DNA of 64,000 nucleotides from Staphylococcus sp. KG4-3 (lineage in GTDB: Bacteria; Bacillota; Bacilli; Staphylococcales; Staphylococcaceae): positions 1,426,001 to 1,490,000 of the forward strand of contig NZ_CP166245.1 in assembly GCF_033597815.2 (NCBI RefSeq). The letters are read 5' to 3'. A program made the position numbers and the translations under genes. This document shows positions 36,366-48,564 of this stretch, piece by piece (positions within the stretch are counted from its first letter, which is position 1; every line of letters begins with the position of its first letter). The notes beneath the pieces are model-generated. The model was not told where the DNA came from. It saw nothing but the letters and a program-made list of their open reading frames with translations, and did not search any database.

Positions 36366-36932
36366 TCATTCAAAACTTTGTTCTTGAGACCACTGTAAGT
36401 CGTTGATGAACTCAGTTAATTCATCGAACGTCACAATATCACAAGTATAATTTGTTTTTTCCATAAAATCAACTAACATGTGCTTAAAGAACTTAGGACT
36501 AGCTTCTTGCTCTTCATCGTAAATTAAAAGTGTCTGATCTGTATGATCTAACATGAATTGATCCGTTTGTTTAAACTGATGTGGGCCTTCATATGGGACA
36601 TGGAACACACTGTCAACGAAGTCTGCTTTTTGTGTAATGTTATTATACTTAGCTTGATTCTGTTCGTTCCACCTTTCACTATGTCCATAAAAAGGCGTTA
36701 TTATACCTAATTTTAGATCAGGGTGGCTCGCCTTCAATTCAAGAACCACTTCTGCCGTCCATAATTCTATACCCATCTGTCCTTGTATTAATACCCACTC
36801 TAACCCTTCTTCAATCAACTGATTTAATTTATGTTCGATAAATTTCTTTAAATAACTAACCTCTGGTGCATCATCTTTGAATATGTTGAGTTCAAATGAT
36901 TTATAGCCAGTAACATAAATTGTTTTTATCAT
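36366..36932 (-). CDS. YpsA family protein (DUF1273, SLOG superfamily)
   Basis: This 188-residue protein has a Rossmann-like SLOG/DprA-related fold. Visible family features are VTGYKSFEL at the start, the [13 protein letters not shown] segment and [13 protein letters not shown]. subtilis YpsA and its S. aureus homologue influence cell division and are encoded next to gpsB, as here. The ATG overlaps the stop of the upstream gene (ATGA). Confidence 0.9.
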   Translation of the reverse strand: MIKTIYVTGYKSFELNIFKDDAPEVSYLKKFIEHKLNQLIEEGLEWVLIQGQMGIELWTAEVVLELKASHPDLKLGIITPFYGHSERWNEQNQAKYNNITQKADFVDSVFHVPYEGPHQFKQTDQFMLDHTDQTLLIYDEEQEASPKFFKHMLVDFMEKTNYTCDIVTFDELTEFINDLQWSQEQSFE

Positions 36933-37267
36933 AAACAAAACTCATTTCTTTGAATATAACTTAAATCATATTGTACAGCTTTTAATTTTTCTGTGAACAA
37001 TTTTCGGCTTGTACGTTTGAAATGGCATTCAACTGAAAGTGACTCGATATTTGAAATTAAAAGGTCGAACTTCTTTTTGTTCATATATTGTAATTGAAGG
37101 ATTTGTGATTCTCGATTCAAAAGTGTGTTTAAGCGTTGGTCTATCTCAGTGGTAAACGGTACAACAGTAGAATAAAAGTCGTAATCTTCTCCTGATGTTT
37201 TCACGGATTCATACCTTTCTTGCATTAACAAAACATCATTTAATAGTTGTGTAATAATTTGTTGCAT
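36929..37267 (-). CDS. YppE-like protein (DUF1798)
   Basis: This 112-residue, mostly helical protein with no membrane segment fits DUF1798/YppE by size, helical pattern and location directly before ypsA. There is no known activity. It is the first gene of the yppE-ypsA-gpsB unit and is divergent from recU with 251 nt between. Confidence 0.75.
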   Translation of the reverse strand: MQQIITQLLNDVLLMQERYESVKTSGEDYDFYSTVVPFTTEIDQRLNTLLNRESQILQLQYMNKKKFDLLISNIESLSVECHFKRTSRKLFTEKLKAVQYDLSYIQRNEFCL

Positions 37268-37447
37268 TGAGACTTCCCCCTACACTTCAAATTTACCATA
37301 AAATTGATTTTCAGTCATTTTTTAAAGAGTCGCCTAACATTTACCTTATATTACTATAATATTTTGTTTCAAATATTGTTTAATTGGGCAAAGCACGTTA
37401 AAATGTATGTGATGTATTTGTAAATACATTGGTTCAAATTTCATAGT

Positions 37448-37477
37448 TTGGAAAAAATTGCTGCACTCATGTATAAT
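37448..37477 (+). promoter_or_regulatory. recU-pbp2 promoter
   Basis: TTGGAA (37448-37453) and a consensus TATAAT (37472-37477) are spaced by 18 bp, about 40 nt before the recU start codon. Confidence 0.65.
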
Positions 37478-37518
37478 GGAGCAAGTTTTTGATTTCCTAA
37501 CTAAAGTGGTGAAAATAA

Positions 37519-38145
37519 ATGAATTACCCAAATGGAAAGCCATTTAATGGAAATAAGTCTCAAGACGGACGAACTCATCAGGGGCAAACTAGTAAAATTG
37601 ATTACGGTGGCAGAGGTATGTCGCTAGAAAACGATATAGAATTGTCGAATACTTATTATTTGAATCATGGTATAGCTGTAATACATAAGAAACCTACACC
37701 CGTTCAAATAGTAAATGTTCACTATCCGATGAGAAGTAAAGCTGTTATAAATGAGGCTTATTTCAGAACGCCGTCGACTACCGACTATAACGGTATTTAT
37801 AATGGCCGATATTTAGACTTTGAAGCGAAAGAAACGAAAAATAAAACGTCCTTTCCTTTAAATAACATGCATGATCATCAAGTGAAACACATGGATGCCT
37901 GTTATAAACAAAACGGAATTGTCTTTTTATTAATTCGTTTTAAATCGCTCGATGAAGTTTATTTGCTTCCATATTCTAATTTCAAAATGTTTTGGGAAAG
38001 ACACATTAACGAAATTAAAAAGTCGATAACGGTTGAAGAAATAAGAAAAAATGGTTACTATATTCCTTATCAGTATCAACCACGATTGAATTATCTCAAA
38101 ACAGTTGATAAGTTGATATTAGATGAAAGTGAGGACCGCGTATGA
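37519..38145 (+). CDS. recU: Holliday junction resolvase RecU
   Basis: This 208-residue RecU cuts four-way DNA junctions during recombination and chromosome segregation. The N-terminal stalk is [27 protein letters not shown]. The nuclease core includes [11 protein letters not shown], the acidic PSTTDYNG and the [15 protein letters not shown] motif. It overlaps pbp2 by four bases, the same recU-pbp2 pairing found in S. aureus and B. subtilis. Confidence 0.96.
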   Translation: MNYPNGKPFNGNKSQDGRTHQGQTSKIDYGGRGMSLENDIELSNTYYLNHGIAVIHKKPTPVQIVNVHYPMRSKAVINEAYFRTPSTTDYNGIYNGRYLDFEAKETKNKTSFPLNNMHDHQVKHMDACYKQNGIVFLLIRFKSLDEVYLLPYSNFKMFWERHINEIKKSITVEEIRKNGYYIPYQYQPRLNYLKTVDKLILDESEDRV

Positions 38146-40310
38146 CGGAGAAAAAGAAGACTTCCCAGTCTAACAGTAAGAATGGAAAGTCTGAGCAAAA
38201 ACAGAATAGGAATATAAAACGAACGATAATTAAGATAATTGGTTTTCTAATTATTGCATTTATCGTTTTAGCATTAATTGGTATCTTGTTATTTGCGTAT
38301 TATGCTTGGAAAGCACCAGCATTTACGGAATCAAAATTACAAGACCCTATTCCAGCAAAGATTTATGATAAAGATGGCGACTTGGTTAAGACGTTAGATA
38401 ATGGACAGCGACGCGAACACGTTAATTTAGATGAGGTTCCGAAAACGATGAAAGAAGCGGTATTAGCTACTGAAGATAATCGTTTCTATGATCATGGCGC
38501 GTTAGACTATAAACGACTGTTCGGTGCAGTTGCTAAAAACGTAACCGGTGGTTTTGGAGCTGAAGGTGCTTCGACGCTGACACAACAAGTTGTTAAACGT
38601 TCATTTTTAACCGATCAAAAATCAATAGCACGTAAAGCACAAGAAGCATATTTGTCTTATAGATTAGAGCAAGAGTACAGTAAAGATGAAATATTCGAAA
38701 TGTACTTAAACAAAATCTACTATTCTGACGGTGTTTATGGTGTTAAAGCTGCTGCTAAATACTATTTCAACAAAGATTTGAAAGATTTAAATTTAGCTGA
38801 ATCCGCTTATCTTGCTGGTTTACCACAGGTGCCAAATACTTATAACATCTATGAACATCCAAAAGAAGCAGAATCACGAAAAAACACTGTTCTTTATTTA
38901 ATGGAATATCATAATAGAATTACAAAAGAACAGAAAGAAAAAGCTCAAAATACTTCTGTTGAAGATAACCTAGTTCAACGTTCTTCTGAAGAACGTGAAG
39001 TAAGTGAAGATAACTCAAATCCAGAATATGATTCATATATTAACTTTGTAAAATCTGAACTTATGAACAACAAAGCATTTAAAGACCAAGATTTAGGATC
39101 TGTATTAAATAGTGGTATTAAGATTTATACTAATATGGATAAAAATGTTCAACAAACATTACAAGACCGTATTAATAACGGTAGCTATTACAAAAATGAT
39201 GACCAACAAGTAGGATCTTCTATTGTAGATAGTGAAAATGGAGGTCTAGTTGCTATATCAGGCGGTAGAAATTATAAAGATATCGTAGATAGAAACTTAG
39301 CGACTGACGCACACCCTACCGGTTCATCACTTAAACCATTCTTAGCATATGGTCCAGCAATTGAGAATATGTCATGGGCGACAAACCATGCAATTCAAGA
39401 TGAGGAAGCATATCAAGTAGATGGCGTTACTTTCAGAAACTATGATACAGAAAGCCATGGTAAAGTTAAACTTTATGACGCACTTCGTCAAAGTTTCAAC
39501 ATTCCAGCACTTAAAGCATGGCAGTCAACTAAAGAAAACGCTGGTAATGATGCACCTAAAGACTTTGCTAAAAATGTAGGTCTTGACTATGAAGGAGATA
39601 TTGGCCCATCTGAAGTACTAGGTGGTTCAGCATCCGAATTCTCACCTACCCAATTAGCTTCTGCCTTTGCAGCAATTGCAAATGGTGGCGAATACAATAA
39701 TGCTCATTCAATTAAAAAAGTCGAAAAACAAAACGGCGAAACTATTGAATATGACCATACAAGTAAAAAAGCAATGAAAGATTCAACTTCTTACATGTTA
39801 GCTGAAGTATTAAAAGGTACATTTGAAGCATACGGTTCAGCTTATGGCCATAATATTTCTGGCGTTAACATAGCTGCAAAAACTGGTACAGGTACTTATG
39901 GTGCTGAAACTTATCAACAATACAACTTACCAGATAATGCTGCTAAAGATGTTTGGATTAACGGATTTACACCAAAATACAGTATGTCTGTATGGATGGG
40001 ATTCAGTGAAGTTAAACAAGGTGGTACAAACTCCTTTGTTGGCCATGAAGAACAAGAATACCCACAATATCTGTTAGAAGATGTTATGGATAACATTTCA
40101 CCAAGAGATGGTAAAGACTTCAATAAACCTGATTCAGTAAGTGGAGATTCGAAAGATTCATTATCTGTTAAAGGTAGTCCAGATGACAATACAACATCGA
40201 ATAAACCTCAAGGACAAGGTGGAGGCAGCAGTTCTTCATCAAGTTCAAATAGCAGTGATAGTTCTAGTAGTTCATCAAATAGTACAAACGGTCAAAGTGC
40301 CGCAAGATAG
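38142..40310 (+). CDS. pbp2: Penicillin-binding protein 2, bifunctional class A
   Basis: This 722-residue class A PBP polymerises glycan strands and cross-links peptides. A cytoplasmic tail and one transmembrane helix (about 27-50) lead into GT51, with Glu111 in [11 protein letters not shown] and GASTLTQQ. The transpeptidase motifs are SSLK (Ser395-Lys398), SFN (451-453) and KTGT (580-583). The last 60 residues are rich in Gly and Ser. Translation is coupled to recU through an ATGA overlap. Confidence 0.96.
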   Translation: MTEKKKTSQSNSKNGKSEQKQNRNIKRTIIKIIGFLIIAFIVLALIGILLFAYYAWKAPAFTESKLQDPIPAKIYDKDGDLVKTLDNGQRREHVNLDEVPKTMKEAVLATEDNRFYDHGALDYKRLFGAVAKNVTGGFGAEGASTLTQQVVKRSFLTDQKSIARKAQEAYLSYRLEQEYSKDEIFEMYLNKIYYSDGVYGVKAAAKYYFNKDLKDLNLAESAYLAGLPQVPNTYNIYEHPKEAESRKNTVLYLMEYHNRITKEQKEKAQNTSVEDNLVQRSSEEREVSEDNSNPEYDSYINFVKSELMNNKAFKDQDLGSVLNSGIKIYTNMDKNVQQTLQDRINNGSYYKNDDQQVGSSIVDSENGGLVAISGGRNYKDIVDRNLATDAHPTGSSLKPFLAYGPAIENMSWATNHAIQDEEAYQVDGVTFRNYDTESHGKVKLYDALRQSFNIPALKAWQSTKENAGNDAPKDFAKNVGLDYEGDIGPSEVLGGSASEFSPTQLASAFAAIANGGEYNNAHSIKKVEKQNGETIEYDHTSKKAMKDSTSYMLAEVLKGTFEAYGSAYGHNISGVNIAAKTGTGTYGAETYQQYNLPDNAAKDVWINGFTPKYSMSVWMGFSEVKQGGTNSFVGHEEQEYPQYLLEDVMDNISPRDGKDFNKPDSVSGDSKDSLSVKGSPDDNTTSNKPQGQGGGSSSSSSSNSSDSSSSSSNSTNGQSAAR

Positions 40311-40393
40311 TACTTAATTAAATACAGTGAGTCTTAGACGAAGGTAAATTAACATTATTAATTTAAAATAATTAATATCCACATGTCTAAAAT

Positions 40394-40436
40394 AAAAACA
40401 CACTCGACGCTAAGTATAGCGCTGAGTGTGTTTTTT
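40394..40436. terminator. pbp2 terminator
   Basis: A stem of AAAACACACTC with its complement (40424-40434), plus inner CGCT/AGCG pairing, is followed by TTTTTT. T-runs on both strands make it potentially bidirectional. Confidence 0.8.
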
Positions 40437-40472
40437 ATTTTGACTATTCATAATGATATTGTTTTCCTATAT

Positions 40473-40524
40473 AAAAAAGCACGGTATATTCAAAAGAATT
40501 AAACATTTCCAATGAACACCGTGC
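40473..40524 (-). terminator. Terminator of the dnaD-nth-ypoC unit
   Basis: The minus-strand stem GCACGGT/ACCGTGC with a long partly paired loop (TTCA/TGAA) is followed by TTTTTT. Confidence 0.65.
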
Positions 40525-40531
40525 ATATTAA

Positions 40532-40861
40532 TTATTTTTTATTTTTACGACGAATTTGATACGATGCATTCATTTTAATAAGTTCTGACTTTAATGTTTT
40601 CATTTGACTATAACCCATAAAGTGATATTTTCTTGCTATCATATAATTGTAGCGTTCTTCAAAATTCATCGGTACAACAGGATAATCATCTAGCTCTTGA
40701 AATTGAAGGTTATCAATATTATTTATTTGTTTAAAATATTGTTCAATTAAATCAAAGTAATCATCTAGCAATGCTTTCGCTTCAGTTGATTTTAATTGCT
40801 TTGCTTTTGCAAAATAATCAAGTTGATCTTCTAAAATTTTAAAATGTTCTTTTGTAATCAT
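40532..40861 (-). CDS. YpoC-like small protein
   Basis: This 109-residue, mainly helical, soluble protein carries a basic C-terminus (IRRKNKK). Its location immediately after nth (5-nt gap) and the FEERYNYMIARKYHFMGYSQM segment match the YpoC family of the dnaD-nth-ypoC-pbp cluster in Firmicutes. The function is unknown. Confidence 0.78.
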   Translation of the reverse strand: MITKEHFKILEDQLDYFAKAKQLKSTEAKALLDDYFDLIEQYFKQINNIDNLQFQELDDYPVVPMNFEERYNYMIARKYHFMGYSQMKTLKSELIKMNASYQIRRKNKK

Positions 40862-40866
40862 TATAT

Positions 40867-41526
40867 TTATGCCTCTTTCACATTGGCTTTATAGCGTTTT
40901 TGTCCTTCTCTACATTCTTCAAATAATGGACAAACATCACATTTAGGGCTTCTTGCTAAACAATGATAACGCCCAAAAAAGATGAGTTGATGATGTGTTT
41001 TATTCCAACGCTCTCTAGGAACTACTTTACATAATTTATCTTCTACCTGCCTAACGTTGTCTTTCCATCTACAAATACCTAAGCGTTTAGAAATGCGTTC
41101 AACATGTGTATCAACAGCTAGAGACGGTTCGCCAAAAGCAACACTCATGACCACATTTGCTGTTTTCCTACCAACTCCTGCTAAACTTTCTAGTTCACTA
41201 TGTGTTTGTGGAATTTCACCATCAAATTTATCTAAAAGCGACTTACATAATTTTTGAATATTCTTAGCTTTATTTCTATATAGACCGATTGTGCGAATAT
41301 CATTTTCTAATTCTGAAATATCTACGCTTAAATAATCCTCAGGCGTTTTGTATTTTTTGAATAGTTTATCTGTTAATTTATTTACTGAAATATCTGTAGT
41401 TTGAGCAGATAATAATACTGCAATAGTTAATTCAAAGGGATTATCATGTTTCAGTTCACATTCAGCATTGGGAAACATCTCAGCAATAACATCCACCATT
41501 TCTAATGCTTTTTTGTTACTTATCAT
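40867..41526 (-). CDS. nth: Endonuclease III
   Basis: This 219-residue DNA glycosylase/AP lyase removes oxidised pyrimidines. The helix-hairpin-helix with catalytic Lys is LAGVGRKTANVV and the catalytic Asp is in AVDTHVER. The C-terminal 4Fe-4S motif C-x6-C-x2-C-x5-C (CLARSPKCDVCPLFEEC) is complete. The start is the ATG at 41526 after GGAGAG, inside the last codons of dnaD, so the genes overlap. Confidence 0.96.
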   Translation of the reverse strand: MISNKKALEMVDVIAEMFPNAECELKHDNPFELTIAVLLSAQTTDISVNKLTDKLFKKYKTPEDYLSVDISELENDIRTIGLYRNKAKNIQKLCKSLLDKFDGEIPQTHSELESLAGVGRKTANVVMSVAFGEPSLAVDTHVERISKRLGICRWKDNVRQVEDKLCKVVPRERWNKTHHQLIFFGRYHCLARSPKCDVCPLFEECREGQKRYKANVKEA

Positions 41527-42202
41527 TTGGATTCTCTCCATTCAACCAATCAAATTTGGGTACTTTTGTTACGGTATGCTTCATTTTAGGTTGATTAAAT
41601 TGACGACTAATCTTTTTCGAGTCTTCAATCGTTTTAACATTATTTTTCTTCCAATTGAGCAGAATACGATCCATGTATTTAAAACTTAATTTGTTTTGAC
41701 TTGTTGCTTCATCAAGGGCAGCTTGAATCACGCTTAAATCATGATTATCTACGTCTAACCATTGATTTAAAGTTTCCATTTCAAATGGAGATAACGGTCG
41801 TGCAAAAGCTTGTTCGATTTGTTGAAATAACGTATTAAAATCTACTTCAGATTTTTCTTCATCATGTTGGACTTCCATTTCTTCCATGATTTCACTTAAT
41901 TTATTATAAAATGGATTAAGGTTCATATATTCTGTGAATTTTCCTTCTTCGTCTTTATTTACTTTTAGTTCTAGCAAATCGCTTTGAATTAAACTTTGAA
42001 TGACAGAAGTAATTGCCTTGGAATCTAGAGATGACCCTTGTTGTAATGATTCAATGGAAGGCTGTTTGTTAGATGTTTCTGAAGCATGTATAAGTTTAAT
42101 TAAAATTACTAATTCCGTTTCATTTATACCTAATTGATTATAATTATTTAATAGTTCTTGTCTAATAATTACTGGTCTAACTTTAAGTTGTTCGCTATTC
42201 AA
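41516..42202 (-). CDS. dnaD: DNA replication initiation protein DnaD
   Basis: This 228-residue primosomal protein, together with DnaA, DnaB and DnaI, loads the replicative helicase. An N-terminal winged-helix domain (1-100) precedes the DDBH2 domain (about 130-200), with FARPLSPFEMETLNQWLD and the YMDRILLNWKKNNV motif. It lies 84 nt after asnS and overlaps nth. Confidence 0.94.
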   Translation of the reverse strand: MNSEQLKVRPVIIRQELLNNYNQLGINETELVILIKLIHASETSNKQPSIESLQQGSSLDSKAITSVIQSLIQSDLLELKVNKDEEGKFTEYMNLNPFYNKLSEIMEEMEVQHDEEKSEVDFNTLFQQIEQAFARPLSPFEMETLNQWLDVDNHDLSVIQAALDEATSQNKLSFKYMDRILLNWKKNNVKTIEDSKKISRQFNQPKMKHTVTKVPKFDWLNGENPNDK

Positions 42203-42286
42203 ACATGCGCCCTCCTTTCATTAATTGCGTTATAAAAACGTCCAGCCATAGATAATAGACTGGACGAATGTTGATATATATAATGC

Positions 42287-43579
42287 TTATGGATATAAAC
42301 GATTTAATAAACGTGGGAATGGAGCAGTTTCACGAACATGCTCTACTCCTGATAACCAAGCTACAGTTCTTTCTAAGCCTAATCCGAATCCGCTGTGAGG
42401 CACACTACCGTAACGACGTAAATCTAAATAATAGCTGTAACTTTCAGCGTCTAATTCAAATTCATTTAAACGTTGTTCAAGTAGTTCGAGATCGTTAATA
42501 CGTTCTGAACCTCCGATGATTTCACCATAGCCTTCTGGTGCGATTAAATCAGCACACAAGACGGTGTCTTCATTTTCAGGGTTTGGTTGCATATAGAATG
42601 GTTTGATTTTTGTTGGATAATTTGTGATGAATACAGGTAAATCATAATGATTGGCAATTGCAGTTTCATGTGGCGCACCAAAATCTTCGCCCCATTCAAT
42701 ATCATCAAAACCTTGTTCTTTTAAGAATACGACGGCATCATCATATGTGATACGTGGAAACGGTGTTGATACTTTTTCTAATTTTGAAGTATCACGTTCT
42801 AATGCGTTTAATTCTAACTTACAGTTATTTAAAACAGATGTAACAACGTGTGTAACATATTGTTCCTGTATTTCTAAGCTTTGGAAATGTTCACAAAATG
42901 CCATTTCTGGTTCAATCATCCAAAATTCAATAAGATGGCGACGTGTTTTTGATTTTTCAGCACGGAATGTTGGTCCGAATGAAAATACTCTGCCGTGCGC
43001 CATAGCTGCCGCTTCCATATAAAGCTGCCCACTTTGAGATAAAAATGCATCTTGATCAAAATATTTTGTATGGAACAACTCGCTTGTACCTTCAGGTGCA
43101 CTTGCTGTTAAAATTGGTGGATCAATTTTTGTGAAACCATTATCATTAAAGAATTCATAAGTTGCACGAATTATTTCATTTCTTATTTTCATAACTGCGT
43201 GTTGTTTTTTAGAACGTAACCATAAATGGCGGTGGTCCATCAAGAATTCTGTACCGTGATTTTTTGGTGTGATTGGATAATCATGCGCTTCTGAAATCAC
43301 TTCAATAGATGTAACTTGCATTTCATAACCAATATCTGAACGATTATCTTCACTGATGACACCTGTAATATAAAGTGAGCTTTCTTGAGTAATATCTTTA
43401 GCTTTTTGGAAAGTGTCTTCATCAACTGCAGCTTTGGCAACAACACCTTGCATAAATCCAGTCCCATCTCTTAATTGCAAGAATGCGATTTTACCACTTG
43501 AGCGTTTGTTTGTTAACCAAGCGCCTATTGTAACTTCTTGGTCGATATACTGTTTTGCTTCTTTTATCGTTATATTCAT
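42287..43579 (-). CDS. asnS: Asparagine--tRNA ligase
   Basis: This 430-residue class IIb aminoacyl-tRNA synthetase has an N-terminal OB-fold anticodon domain (about 1-100) and the class II catalytic core. The core shows motif 2 [21 protein letters not shown] and motif 3 [13 protein letters not shown]. An upstream in-frame ATG 19 codons earlier is rejected because AGGAGACT precedes the ATG at 43579, which gives the standard length. No T-box leader is present in the short upstream gap. Confidence 0.96.
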   Translation of the reverse strand: MNITIKEAKQYIDQEVTIGAWLTNKRSSGKIAFLQLRDGTGFMQGVVAKAAVDEDTFQKAKDITQESSLYITGVISEDNRSDIGYEMQVTSIEVISEAHDYPITPKNHGTEFLMDHRHLWLRSKKQHAVMKIRNEIIRATYEFFNDNGFTKIDPPILTASAPEGTSELFHTKYFDQDAFLSQSGQLYMEAAAMAHGRVFSFGPTFRAEKSKTRRHLIEFWMIEPEMAFCEHFQSLEIQEQYVTHVVTSVLNNCKLELNALERDTSKLEKVSTPFPRITYDDAVVFLKEQGFDDIEWGEDFGAPHETAIANHYDLPVFITNYPTKIKPFYMQPNPENEDTVLCADLIAPEGYGEIIGGSERINDLELLEQRLNEFELDAESYSYYLDLRRYGSVPHSGFGLGLERTVAWLSGVEHVRETAPFPRLLNRLYP

Positions 43580-43671
43580 AACCAGTCTCCTATTATATTG
43601 TAGTTTTCTATGCTTTATCCTTATATATTTTAACAAAATCCATATATAAGTTCTAGTTGTGAACGCTATGT

Positions 43672-46374
43672 TTATGAGTTATTCTCATCTTTTTTTAATT
43701 TTTTAAGGATGCTAGAAAATTGTTTAATATCTCCTTTGTTTTGGCGATAACTTTCTAAAGATTGCTCGAAAAATTGTTTGTAGTTACTTCTGATTAAACG
43801 ATCATCAAAAGATACAATAATTCCTTTGTCGTTTTCACTACGTATCAATCTACCAAGACCTTGTCTAAAACGTGTTACAGCATCTGGTAAAACGTATTCT
43901 TTAAAAGTTGAAGTAAACTCTGATTCCATAAGCCAATATTTAGTATTATTTTGATTCATAAATGGTAATTTAGCAATCATGACACATTTAATTCCGTTTG
44001 ATTCAAAATCAAACCCTTCGAAAAAGGTTCCCGTACCAAGTAATATCGCTTTATTAAAACTATTAAATTGCTGAACTATTTTATAATTTTGATTTTGTTG
44101 TTGTGTTAATACGACATAATCTTCAAATTCGGGTAACTCATTTAATAGTTCTTGTACCATGTGCATCATTTTATAACTTGTGAATAGTATCAAACATTTA
44201 GATTCAACAATATTCACATATTCAATCACATAATTGACGATTGAACTTACATAATCATTAATATTTTTATAATTATAAGAAGTTACGTCATTTGGTATGA
44301 ATACTGTAGTTTGATTTGGAGACATCATTGTAGAGTCTATTTCATAAGTATTAAAGTCTATATCTTTGTTGAACCAATGTCTGAAATTATCAAATGTATG
44401 GTTGAAAGTTAACGTACCTGATATGAAAGTAAGGGAATTGAATTTATCTAACACTTGTTTTGTTAGTATTTCTTTCACACCATAATCTTTCACATTTAAT
44501 TTAATCGTTGATTTTTGATTTAAGTTTTTGATTGAAAGATAACTTGTATGATTGTTTTTGAGACTTTGTTCTATTTCTTTAAAACGATCATTAATATATA
44601 AAAATTGCTTGCGTACAGATTTAATTGATTTATGACTCATTCCATTGAAAAACTCCAACGTCATATTTAACTTATGAATAATAGCATGTAAATCATTTAA
44701 AATTGGCGTGACATCAAAATGATACACGAAATGCAATTTATGAACTTCGTCATCTTGGATTTCTGAAGCGCGAATGATTTCATACATCGTTGAGAATAAT
44801 TTTTCGTTCAAATCGTGAATTTCGTTAACTGTAGTTTTCAAACCAAATACATCTATTGGTGGTATATCTAACTTTTCTAATATTCTTTGCTGTTCTAGAT
44901 TATCAATAGATTTAAGTAGTTTTTCATTTTCTGTCTTACCTATTAAGCCTAGTTGGTATTTAATATCTGAATAACTAAGTTCGTTTGTAACTTGATTCAA
45001 AGCATAATCTGGTAATCTGTGAGCCTCATCTATAATACAGTCATCAAATAATTGATAAATTGAATTATCGTGTGTTGCATGTATTAAATGTGCATGATTT
45101 GTGATGCCTATTTGTATATTTTGTGCGTTGCGCTTAATGAAATTGAAATAATTGATGTCATTACGAACAGGTACATATGTTTCTAGTTTTTGTTCGAAAT
45201 ACATCTTCTGTCCGCCTTTTAAATCTAATTCTTGTATGTCACCTGTAGCTGTTTCTGTTATCCATATAAGCAATTGCATTTTTAGAATACTAACTTCGTA
45301 GTTGCTAGAATCTTCTTTTAATATTTGGCTAATTAACCCTAATGAAATATAATCTCTCTTACTTTTAATTAAAGTTGCGTTAATCTTGAAATCTAATGCA
45401 CGTTTTAATGCTGGAATATCTTTTTCTAATAACTGATTTTGTAATAACTTCGTATTAGTAGAAATCATTACATGCTTGCCAGTTTCAATATTATACATAA
45501 GCGAAGCTAGCAAATAAGCAAATGATTTCCCGCTTCCTAAAGGTGCCTCAATCATTGCCTTTTCACTGTGCATGAGTTGTTCTAATATAATTTCAGACAG
45601 ATATAACTGTTGTGGTCGGTATGTTAACCCTAGTTCTTTTGTTACGTGTGTGTATAGTTCTTTTAATGTTCCGTTAAAATTAACAGTCGGTGCTTTAAAG
45701 TCGATTTGTTTTTTATATATAATTTGTTCAAATTGCTCATATTGATTGTCTAGTGGCTGTACACTATGATTACGCACCATTTCGAATAAAATATCCTGTA
45801 AATCATATTTTAAGTTTTTGCTGAGATAGTATAGTTGTTTAAGTGTATCTAACGGTAGCGATTCGAATTTAGCAAAAGCCATAATCATTAATTTTGCTGT
45901 TGTTGCAGCATCTTCATCTGCCCTGTGCGCATTTGTTAAAACGATGCCATGAGTCTCTGCTAATTCACTTAATTGATAGCTTTTATCTGTTGGAAACGCA
46001 ACTTTAAATAATTCTAAGGTATCCATAACTTTTTTTGGACGATATTTAATATTGCAATTTTTAAATGATTTCTTTATGAAATTCAAATCAAAAGCGACAT
46101 TGTGCGCGACAAATATACAATCTTTTATTTGCTTGTATATATCTTCGGCAACTTCATGAAAATATGGCGCTTGATTTAACATGTCTTCTTCTATCGACGT
46201 TAGAGCTTGAATAAAAGGAGGAATTTCTAAATCTGTTTTTATCATTGAATGATATGTGCCAATAATTTTGTTTTCGCGAACAAATGTAATACCTATTTGA
46301 ATAATTTCATCATAATCTAATTGATTACCTGTTGTTTCTAAGTCGACAACAGCATAACACGGTTTTGTCATTTC
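43672..46374 (-). CDS. dinG: DinG family exonuclease/helicase
   Basis: This 900-residue protein has an N-terminal DEDDh 3'-5' exonuclease domain (VVDLETTG, the [12 protein letters not shown] segment, HRADEDA) fused to an XPD-like helicase. The helicase Walker A is [11 protein letters not shown], the Walker B/DEAH is [10 protein letters not shown] and the C-terminal motif VI is [12 protein letters not shown]. The four-cysteine iron-sulfur cluster of E. coli DinG is not evident. In S. aureus this protein type acts as a 3'-5' exonuclease. The start at 46374 follows AAAGGAGG. Confidence 0.94.
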   Translation of the reverse strand, partial: EMTKPCYAVVDLETTGNQLDYDEIIQIGITFVRENKIIGTYHSMIKTDLEIPPFIQALTSIEEDMLNQAPYFHEVAEDIYKQIKDCIFVAHNVAFDLNFIKKSFKNCNIKYRPKKVMDTLELFKVAFPTDKSYQLSELAETHGIVLTNAHRADEDAATTAKLMIMAFAKFESLPLDTLKQLYYLSKNLKYDLQDILFEMVRNHSVQPLDNQYEQFEQIIYKKQIDFKAPTVNFNGTLKELYTHVTKELGLTYRPQQLYLSEIILEQLMHSEKAMIEAPLGSGKSFAYLLASLMYNIETGKHVMISTNTKLLQNQLLEKDIPALKRALDFKINATLIKSKRDYISLGLISQILKEDSSNYEVSILKMQLLIWITETATGDIQELDLKGGQKMYFEQKLETYVPVRNDINYFNFIKRNAQNIQIGITNHAHLIHATHDNSIYQLFDDCIIDEAHRLPDYALNQVTNELSYSDIKYQLGLIGKTENEKLLKSIDNLEQQRILEKLDIPPIDVFGLKTTVNEIHDLNEKLFSTMYEIIRASEIQDDEVHKLHFVYHFDVTPILNDLHAIIHKLNMTLEFFNGMSHKSIKSVRKQFLYINDRFKEIEQSLKNNHTSYLSIKNLNQKSTIKLNVKDYGVKEILTKQVLDKFNSLTFISGTLTFNHTFDNFRHWFNKDIDFNTYEIDSTMMSPNQTTVFIPNDVTSYNYKNINDYVSSIVNYVIEYVNIVESKCLILFTSYKMMHMVQELLNELPEFEDYVVLTQQQNQNYKIVQQFNSFNKAILLGTGTFFEGFDFESNGIKCVMIAKLPFMNQNNTKYWLMESEFTSTFKEYVLPDAVTRFRQGLGRLIRSENDKGIIVSFDDRLIRSNYKQFFEQSLESYRQNKGDIKQFSSILKKLKKDENNS

Positions 46375-46400
46375 GATTCCTCCTTTCATCGTTGTTTTGT

Positions 46401-47372
46401 TTATATTTCGATATCTGCACTCATTAATTGATGTTTTTGATTATCTTCATCATTAACAATTAAATAGCCGTTTTTGTCAATGTCTATTGCTTCGCCTTGG
46501 AACTGATTACCGTTTTCAGTAAATTTTAATCGCTTGTTCCAAATATTTGAGACCTCTATATATTCTTGACGAATTGTGGAAAATGGTTCTTTTAAAAATT
46601 GTGCGTAACGATATTCTATTTGTTGTATAAGTAATTTTAAAAATTCGTAGCGATTTACTTTTTCATTTCCTTGTATACGCATACTTGTTGCTTTTTGTGA
46701 AAGTTCACCGTCGAAATCTGTTTGTGTTTGGTTCATATTAATACCAATACCACAAATAACCGCTTCTATACCATCACTGTTCGCCACCATTTCTGTTAAA
46801 AAACCACATACTTTTTTACTATTAATATAAATATCATTTGGCCATTTAACAGAAACTGGAGTTTTGCTGAAAGCTTGTATAGCATCACGAATCCCTAATG
46901 CCATAAATAAATTGAATTTTGTAATCATATCGAACGGGACATTAGGGCGTAATACAACCGACATCCACAAACCTTTCCCCCGTGTAGATAACCATGGTCG
47001 ATTGAAGCGACCTTTGCCTTTTGTCTGTTCGTCACTAAGTATTAAAAAAGTATCAGTATTACCTACTAATTTTTGTTTTGCTAGTAACTGTGTGGAATCT
47101 ATATTTTCGAACACTTCAATATGCTTAAATAGTTGCTGTGTTTTTATACTAGGTATGACAATTCCACTATACCATTTATCAGGAAGTTGTATTAACCGAT
47201 GACCTTTATGATTTATTGATTCAATTTGACAACCTTCTAATTTTAGTTGATCTATAACTTTTTTAACTGCAGTTCTGGAAATAGATAACTGTTCAGCAAT
47301 AAATTGACCTGAAATATATTCAGGTTGATATTGATACAACATGTGTATCACATCTTTACTATATTTAGACAT
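46401..47372 (-). CDS. birA: Biotin--[acetyl-CoA-carboxylase] ligase and biotin repressor
   Basis: This 323-residue class II BirA has an N-terminal winged helix (about 1-65, [21 protein letters not shown]) that binds biotin operators. The ligase domain includes the biotinyl-5'-AMP loop [10 protein letters not shown] and [11 protein letters not shown], with GIGINMNQ after it. It joins biotin to carrier proteins and represses biotin genes when biotin is sufficient. The start overlaps the end of cca by 8 nt. Confidence 0.95.
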   Translation of the reverse strand: MSKYSKDVIHMLYQYQPEYISGQFIAEQLSISRTAVKKVIDQLKLEGCQIESINHKGHRLIQLPDKWYSGIVIPSIKTQQLFKHIEVFENIDSTQLLAKQKLVGNTDTFLILSDEQTKGKGRFNRPWLSTRGKGLWMSVVLRPNVPFDMITKFNLFMALGIRDAIQAFSKTPVSVKWPNDIYINSKKVCGFLTEMVANSDGIEAVICGIGINMNQTQTDFDGELSQKATSMRIQGNEKVNRYEFLKLLIQQIEYRYAQFLKEPFSTIRQEYIEVSNIWNKRLKFTENGNQFQGEAIDIDKNGYLIVNDEDNQKHQLMSADIEI

Positions 47373-48564
47373 GTGTTTTCACCCACTTTATTAGTTCAGG
47401 TTTAATGTTGTTCACTTCACCTGTTATAATAGCACACTCAATTTCTCGTAATGTTGATTTGAGCCATGGTCCACTGGGTTTATCAACTAATGTTAAAATA
47501 TCTTTGCCGTTGATATCCATTTCTTTTCTCGAGTGTATTGGCAATACTCGCGCCATTTCTATAATTGCTCTGCTATTTATGATAAATGGAGAGTTTGTTA
47601 CTATTTGATTCTCTTTAAAAGTATCTGCATAACTCAATACTTCTAATATATCTTCTTTACCATAATCATAAACAAATAATTTAAGTTGCCTTTTTGTTTG
47701 TACTTTAGGAATAGTTTCTATTATCTGAATGATTTTATTTATATATTTTTTCTCTTGGTTACTCATTTTTAAATCTGAAATATTTGAAGTTATGTCAGGT
47801 TGTTGGACTTTTAATAATGCAATAAATACTGTAAGAGGCATCGGTTGTTCTATGATAACTTTCGATAAATCAAAATATTTAAAGAAAGGCATATAAGAAA
47901 ATGCTTTAAATTGCTTTAGATTATTAAAAGTTTGCTTAATTGCGATGCCAAGCATTAACTTCTTAAGCTCAACAACAATTCGTTCAATTGATAAATGACT
48001 AATATCTGAAATAAGTTGCTCCATAGCTTTAAAGGTATCAGGATCTAATTCAAAATCTAATTGAGACTGAAAGCGTAACCCTCTAATGATACGTAATGCA
48101 TCTTCATTAAAGCGCTCTGACGGATTACCCACTGTTCTGATTATTTTATCAACAATGTCTTGTTGCCCATTAAAATAATCATGGATCTGATATTGCATGT
48201 CCATAGCAATCGCATTCATTGTGAAATCTCTGCGTCTCACATCTTCAAATAGATTTCTTACAAAATAAACTTCATTAGGTCGACGGTGATCGATGTATTC
48301 ACCTTCAGCGCGAAAAGTTGTCACTTCATATTGTTCGCCTTGGTAAACAACATTAATAGTGCCATGTTCCCTGCCTATTGGGATGGTTTTTTCAAATACC
48401 GACTCGATTTCGTCCGGAGTGGCACTTGTTGTGATATCAATGTCGTGAATTGACTTATTCATGATGTAGTCTCTAACAGAACCACCTACAAAGTAAGCTT
48501 GAAAGTCGTGTGATTGTAGTCTTTCTAAAATAGGTTTAGCTTTTTCAAATAAATTATTAGTCAT
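47365..48564 (-). CDS. cca: CCA tRNA nucleotidyltransferase
   Basis: This 399-residue class II CCA-adding enzyme repairs and completes tRNA 3' ends. The nucleotidyltransferase motif is [21 protein letters not shown], with the paired Asp residues. The basic [13 protein letters not shown] and the nucleotide-specificity [12 protein letters not shown] motifs follow. It overlaps bshA by 8 nt upstream and birA downstream. Confidence 0.95.
   Translation of the reverse strand: MTNNLFEKAKPILERLQSHDFQAYFVGGSVRDYIMNKSIHDIDITTSATPDEIESVFEKTIPIGREHGTINVVYQGEQYEVTTFRAEGEYIDHRRPNEVYFVRNLFEDVRRRDFTMNAIAMDMQYQIHDYFNGQQDIVDKIIRTVGNPSERFNEDALRIIRGLRFQSQLDFELDPDTFKAMEQLISDISHLSIERIVVELKKLMLGIAIKQTFNNLKQFKAFSYMPFFKYFDLSKVIIEQPMPLTVFIALLKVQQPDITSNISDLKMSNQEKKYINKIIQIIETIPKVQTKRQLKLFVYDYGKEDILEVLSYADTFKENQIVTNSPFIINSRAIIEMARVLPIHSRKEMDINGKDILTLVDKPSGPWLKSTLREIECAIITGEVNNIKPELIKWVKTHV

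Noticed and set aside
43580..43671. T-box leader for asnS
   Set aside because: The gap to the previous gene is only about 90 nt and lacks the T-box sequence and specifier structure.
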